The position numbers and the translations under genes are program-made. Below are positions 59,371 to 64,000 of a stretch of DNA of 64,000 nt, in pieces (position 1 is the first letter of the stretch; each line of letters begins with the position of its first letter). The stretch lies in the NCBI GenBank assembly GCA_032718475.1, contig JAUCBJ010008178.1, positions 103,386-167,385 on the forward strand. Direction: 5' to 3'. Source of the stretch: Nemertoderma westbladi (lineage: Eukaryota > Xenacoelomorpha > Nemertodermatida > Nemertodermatidae). The notes under the pieces are model-generated. The model did not search any database. It saw only the letters and a program-made list of their open reading frames with translations, and was not told the origin of the DNA.

Positions 59371-61041
59371 ATGAAATAAGCGATCAAAAGTTATGTTTTC
59401 TATGAAATTTTTCAAGGTGGCCTGCTATTTTTCAAATTTTGGCCCAAATTTTGAAATATTTTTTTCTTATTATTTTCCTGTTAGGGCAATAAACTGAGTT
59501 TTTAAAATGAAATGTCTATTACTCAACCAATTTTGCATATGTCATGAAACTTTCGGTTATGTTATTGGCCCAACATGTGCTACATAGTGTGTCGTCAAAA
59601 TTTCATGGTACGGGGGGGGGGAAGCTTTTACGTCCTAAAATGCACATTTCAGTAGCGATAAGCTATTCACTATGTAACCTATGTAAATATGTAATATTTG
59701 ATAAGATTGTTCGCGCTTTTAGACCTTTAACAGTTTAACCTGTTAATTTAAGTGTCTTATATTGTTTGCTAGTCCGTACAAAGTCAGACAACAGTAGAAG
59801 ACAGTCTTTGCGCCATACTTTGCAGTATGACCCACCGTGTGAGGGAAACTGAATTCTATCGGCGTGAGGGGGGTGGGTAATGACTGATCACAACGAGGGC
59901 GTACTGGTTGCAGACTAAGGTTGTCTGGTGGTCTGTATACTGCTGTACTGGTATAATGTAATCATCAAGGTCAGTAATCATGTATTTATACGATACTACA
60001 CAGGTAAGGTGACCAGATTCGCAGAGTGCCAAATCGGGACGTCTGGTCACCTTAGGGGTAGGTTACTTTGTATTATTCGATTGATCTCTACTATATAATC
60101 TCCAAAAACTATGTTTACTTTCAGGGTAATATTAACAGTTCCTTTCAGATACTGCGCATTAAATACGAGACAGAGTTATGACTTACAATAATTACAACGG
60201 TTGTTTTATAGAGCCACTGTGATTTACATTCTTTAGGAATGTAGTATACTCTGTTTCTAAATCCTGAAAATACGCCTAGAAAGTGATGGCGAAGGCAAAT
60301 TTAGGTAATGGCTGGCATCCAACGGTGTTAAACTAAATCGAGTGTGCTGGTTCCGAATCCGTCTGATGCCAAGCTCAATTGTGGATTTTTGGGTCCCGTT
60401 TCACCAAGGCAACAGGAGGTCATTTGCAAAACACCACTTTCTATTCACTCTACAGAATTCTAACCTTGACCTACCCCCCCTAAACCGACATCCGAGAATC
60501 CATTGAGGTACATTTCAAAAAGCAGTTACCAAAGCAACTGTTTGAAATACGTCTTCAAATGTCGTTTTTACTGGGAATTTAGGTGAATTTTTACAAATAT
60601 CATTAGTTTTCTAAACTATTGCCAAATACGTGTTCCCCTTGGGCTAAAATCATGAAACATTCCAAATATATTGTCAATATGACCCTATATATCTTATGGT
60701 GGCGCCATGAAAATGGATTAGCAGTTGCCATGTATCCATGGAAACTAGCAAAAAATTACCTTGTGCAATGTTTCATCACTTTACATATAGTTACTATCAG
60801 TTTAAAAAGAAATCCATTTGGTGCAATTTCACTTTGAGTGTTGGTGATTTATCACGCGGTGCTCAAAGAAAAAATATCTGCACCACTGTTCTAGAACGTT
60901 TGGACTGAACCTGTAAGTCGTTAAGTTGGGAATTGCTCAGGATTTAATCCTCTGCAGTAGTAGTAGTAGACGGTATGCGGCCCGTCCGGCCTATAATATC
61001 ATAATAATGGCGCACAATTCCAAATCAATTTCTGAATAATA
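59371..61041. other. gene-free region
   Basis: Contains the hairpin at 60005-60054 and a G10 run near 59611. Small frames lack support. The rightmost part would be the 3' flank of the retrotransposon read on the minus strand. Confidence 0.45.
60005..60054. mobile_element. hairpin with 13-bp terminal repeats, MITE-like
   Basis: TAAGGTGACCAGA and its exact complement TCTGGTCACCTTA are separated by 24 bp that contain AAATCGGGACG. The GGTGACCAGA...GGGAC pattern resembles short non-autonomous DNA elements I have seen in many animals, but no target duplication was confirmed. Confidence 0.5.
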
Positions 61042-61060
61042 TGTATATATATATATAGCA
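61042..61060. repeat. (TA)n microsatellite at the 3' end of the retrotransposon
   Basis: A GTATATATATATATA run lies about 60 bp beyond the stop codon of the minus-strand retrotransposon frame. It could be its tail or a chance microsatellite. Confidence 0.4.
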
Positions 61061-61116
61061 CAATAATTAATACGTGAAATAATATCAATAACTAGAGTAA
61101 TTAGCACTAGATTAAT

Positions 61117-64000
61117 TCAATAATAAAGACATAGGACTTCAGAGACATAACTGCACAGATCAACTAGTAAATCGGTAGAAAATAATGAAGATAAATCGGT
61201 GAAATCTAACTGTACAAACTTAATTCTAATGTGTTCAGATATCGGGCATTTTAATAGTACGTGGTGTTCATTTTGTACAGAGGTATTATCACAATAGCAA
61301 ACACGTAACTCAGGAGCAACACGAGTCCATCGACCAGTTTCCACTCGGAGTCTATGTGACATGAGACGGAGTCTGGTGAAATGGACACGTTTAAAGTCCG
61401 GGATGACGGGTTTCAAGCAACTGTATAGTGGATGAGCAGTAAGGCCAGGGTTGATAGTGTCACTGTAAGTACGGAACTTGGTAGCTGAAAGTGGTTTATT
61501 TAATACACGTAAACGGACGGAAGTTAGGGGGTCATCGACCTTGTAGTCAAGTGCTGACATTAAACAACGATATCCGGGAGTGTTTGCAGCTTTACAAAGA
61601 TCATAAATATAATATAAAGGCACATCAGTATCGTGCACGGGTAACTTAAACATATTTTTCACATATTTAAGTCTAGCATTTACAATATAGTGACTAAGTG
61701 GTGGGATATTAAACTCAATTAAGCACAAATCAATTGGTGTTTGTTGACGTACTGAAAGTAAAATTTTAATTAACCTATTGAAGACCGGTTCAATTTGCTT
61801 AGTACATGCATTAACAGACAACCACGTTTCACAACCATATAAAATAGAAGATATTATACATGCATCAAAAACCTTTTTCTTTAAAGCGAATGGGAGTGAT
61901 GTATTCTTACTGCAAAATATTGCAAATTTATTAATTGTTCTCTCACATATGATAATATGGTGTTTTAGTGCAGTAGATATGCGGCCATCAGCGGCGAAAA
62001 CAGAACCTAAATAAACATAAAATTCACATGTAGAAATAACTGTAGTACCTAAAATAAATGGTTTACTGTCATCAACATTACCGTTTATTACAAAAAATTT
62101 ACTTTTCTTTTGATTAATTACCATACCAAAAACAGTACAATAATCGTATAGAGCACGTAATTTAATTTCACAATTTTTCCTAGAAGTTGATACTATTACT
62201 GTATCGTCCATAAACAAAAGGCAAACTAAAGCACCAAGGAAACCATCACATTTAACAGCTTCTTTTAACATGATAACAAGTTTATTAAGATACATACAAA
62301 ATAAAATCCCGCTTGAAGGCGCCCCCTGGCGGACCCCAATAGTAGTCAGAATTACAGCAGATCTTAAGATAGATTTTGTTGCAGAATACAGCGCTTTAAT
62401 AATAAATAACATCCGAAAACCACACCCTGAAGATTTAAGTAGTTCAAACATTTTATCACGTGGAACACGGTCATACGCCTTACTAAAATCAATGAAAACG
62501 ACGTATAATTTAGACTTCTTGAAAATTGCATAATCTATAATGAGTCGAAGTCCGAGGATGTGTTCAATGCACCCTCGGCCTTTTTGAGCTCCTGCCTGAC
62601 ATTTATCTAAATTAATCCAATATTTTAACCGATTGTAAATTAATATATCAAAAAACTTTAACAGTGTTGTCATTATACTAAGACCACGGTAATTGCCACA
62701 ATCTAATCTATTACCAGATTTGAAACACGTTATTAATTTACTAACAGCCCATTTTACAGGATATATTGCACCAATAAATATTAAATTAAAGATTGATAAG
62801 ATGAATATTAGCCATGCACCTGGAAGCCTAGTTAGCAAGCCGGGGCTTACCCCAATATAACCTTTGTTGGTTTTCATATCGGCCAAACCTTCGGCAAATT
62901 CGCGTTGAGTAAATGGATCATCCAGACATGGTACGTAAATAGTACTAGTGATGTCGGAGTCAATGTCTGCAGGTTCGCTAGGATTGAGAAGAGACTCAAA
63001 ATGAGTCCTAAACTCCTCATCTTCAGGTGCAGTATTTGCATTATTCTCATCTTCAAATGAAATGTTTCCATTCCAGTCAAGAGCTTTCCATAAACTTTTA
63101 GGATCATTTGAGTTGATGATATGATCCCATCGACATGCATCAGGATCCCTTGTGATCACTGGATCGTTACGAGATCTTCGACACGATCGGGCTGCTTCAT
63201 CGATTGTCCCAAAGAACGAGTCCAACAACGTATCGACATCGTTAGTATCCGAGATAACAGGAGGATCACATTGCGCAATCCTAGCCTCAAACTTGTCGCA
63301 TTCGACAAATTTATGGGAAAGTCCTTTGATATCCATGGCTACTCCAGTAAGCTTAACAGCGTCACCGTCTTCATAAATTGAATGACCCAAACTCATACTA
63401 CGAGTAAATAGACCCTTCTTATCAACACGAAAGTTTTCTCTATCAACCTTAACCAAAATAGATATTGGTGCGTGATCGGAACCTAGAATGTCTTGATGTA
63501 CGTCGAGCGTTGCAATTGTACCATAAATATTAGAGCTCGACACGCAAAGATCGATTTCTGACACCCATTTACCACCTTTCTTATAAGTTAGACCTCCTCC
63601 TAGGTTAGAGTACCCAGAACAAAGATTATTACAAACAATCGAATTTGTAGCTGTGCAAATGCACTGTAGAATTTGACCACTTTTGTTAACTGTTAGATCA
63701 GATACATTTCTATAGTGTAGATTACTTGTATTTATCTCATTGTCGATATCATAGATTTGTGGAATGCCGACACGAGCGTTAAAATCACCTAACGCAACGA
63801 AATCTTTTGACGAGTCAAATTTGTGGTGCAGTTCGGCGAATAATGAATCATCGTAGTACAGACTATCATTCGGCGGAATATAGACTCCACCAAACAATAT
63901 ATCAGCTATATAGTCAAACTCAATCCATATCTGACCTTCTACTGACTTATCTATAGATTTGATTCTGTCGAGTATAGCGTATTTAACAAGTAAGATTATA
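61117..64000 (-). CDS. non-LTR retrotransposon ORF2: endonuclease plus reverse transcriptase (5' end outside window)
   Basis: An open frame of about 960 codons that continues past the window edge; the 34 codons before 63897 are also open. Numbering from 63897: the AP-endonuclease-type domain has GDFNARVG at 37-44, SEIDLCVS at 113-120 and SDHAPISI at 140-147. The reverse transcriptase has NYRGLSIM at 402-409, FIDFSKAYDRVPRDK at 468-482 and GVRQGAPSSG at 521-530. Its active-site block is LFMDDTVIVS at 561-570, and a LGSVFAADG block lies further on. The C-terminal region has VCYCDNTSVQNEHHVLLKCP, a Cys/His cluster. Active-site FMDD in place of the usual YADD is notable, though both aspartates remain. 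No internal stop or frameshift is seen, so this copy is young or was recently active. The clade cannot be fixed by eye. Confidence 0.9.
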   Translation of the reverse strand, partial: IILLVKYAILDRIKSIDKSVEGQIWIEFDYIADILFGGVYIPPNDSLYYDDSLFAELHHKFDSSKDFVALGDFNARVGIPQIYDIDNEINTSNLHYRNVSDLTVNKSGQILQCICTATNSIVCNNLCSGYSNLGGGLTYKKGGKWVSEIDLCVSSSNIYGTIATLDVHQDILGSDHAPISILVKVDRENFRVDKKGLFTRSMSLGHSIYEDGDAVKLTGVAMDIKGLSHKFVECDKFEARIAQCDPPVISDTNDVDTLLDSFFGTIDEAARSCRRSRNDPVITRDPDACRWDHIINSNDPKSLWKALDWNGNISFEDENNANTAPEDEEFRTHFESLLNPSEPADIDSDITSTIYVPCLDDPFTQREFAEGLADMKTNKGYIGVSPGLLTRLPGAWLIFILSIFNLIFIGAIYPVKWAVSKLITCFKSGNRLDCGNYRGLSIMTTLLKFFDILIYNRLKYWINLDKCQAGAQKGRGCIEHILGLRLIIDYAIFKKSKLYVVFIDFSKAYDRVPRDKMFELLKSSGCGFRMLFIIKALYSATKSILRSAVILTTIGVRQGAPSSGILFCMYLNKLVIMLKEAVKCDGFLGALVCLLFMDDTVIVSTSRKNCEIKLRALYDYCTVFGMVINQKKSKFFVINGNVDDSKPFILGTTVISTCEFYVYLGSVFAADGRISTALKHHIIICERTINKFAIFCSKNTSLPFALKKKVFDACIISSILYGCETWLSVNACTKQIEPVFNRLIKILLSVRQQTPIDLCLIEFNIPPLSHYIVNARLKYVKNMFKLPVHDTDVPLYYIYDLCKAANTPGYRCLMSALDYKVDDPLTSVRLRVLNKPLSATKFRTYSDTINPGLTAHPLYSCLKPVIPDFKRVHFTRLRLMSHRLRVETGRWTRVAPELRVCYCDNTSVQNEHHVLLKCPISEHIRIKFVQLDFTDLSSLFSTDLLVDLCSYVSEVLCLYY

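Overview
The window looks like a repeat-rich, AT-rich nuclear contig from a marine invertebrate. The support is one tetraspanin exon with a proper splice donor, an apparent CCDC125 orthologue, tRNA-like SINE heads, several non-LTR and one BEL/Pao retrotransposon relic, DNA transposons and two large satellites. A deuterostome such as an echinoderm or hemichordate is a reasonable guess, but no gene here fixes the taxon. Nothing bacterial is seen (no operons, Shine-Dalgarno sites or CRISPR).

Layout. 1-10574 is a 45-bp satellite with a 3274-bp higher-order repeat. Its long open frames on both strands exist only because 45 is divisible by 3. Its right edge, 10575-10740, is the core of a small MITE-like element, and a compact relative lies at 25605-25862, so the satellite appears to be an expansion of that element's subterminal repeats. 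10886-11470 (minus) is the first coding exon of a tetraspanin whose remaining exons would have to lie beyond the satellite. 12681-21604 is a second satellite, about 223 copies of a 40-bp unit. 23067-24566 (minus) is an intact single-exon CCDC125-like coiled-coil gene. 24960-26425 is an inverted repeat pair.

27145-32030 is the most interesting element: a 4.9-kb DNA transposon with long terminal inverted repeats that carry internal 59-bp tandem repeats. It encodes two convergent genes, a protein with a HECT N-lobe-like region but no catalytic C-lobe, and a two-piece DDE integrase-type transposase. 35271-36320, 44323-44971, 46201-46490, 51640-52381, 52759-53020, 21660-21960 and 61117-64000 are reverse transcriptase copies in different states of decay; only the last is a long open frame. 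39804-41801 is a BEL/Pao gag-protease gene without its polymerase. 48585-51459 is a hAT-like non-autonomous element with an 8-bp target duplication. 56826-59370 is a diverged tandem duplication carrying tRNA-like sequences.

Only the tetraspanin exon and the CCDC125-like gene look like host genes. The rest is transposons, their derivatives, satellites and featureless AT-rich sequence. Calls rest on reading sequence and translations by eye; no alignments were run.
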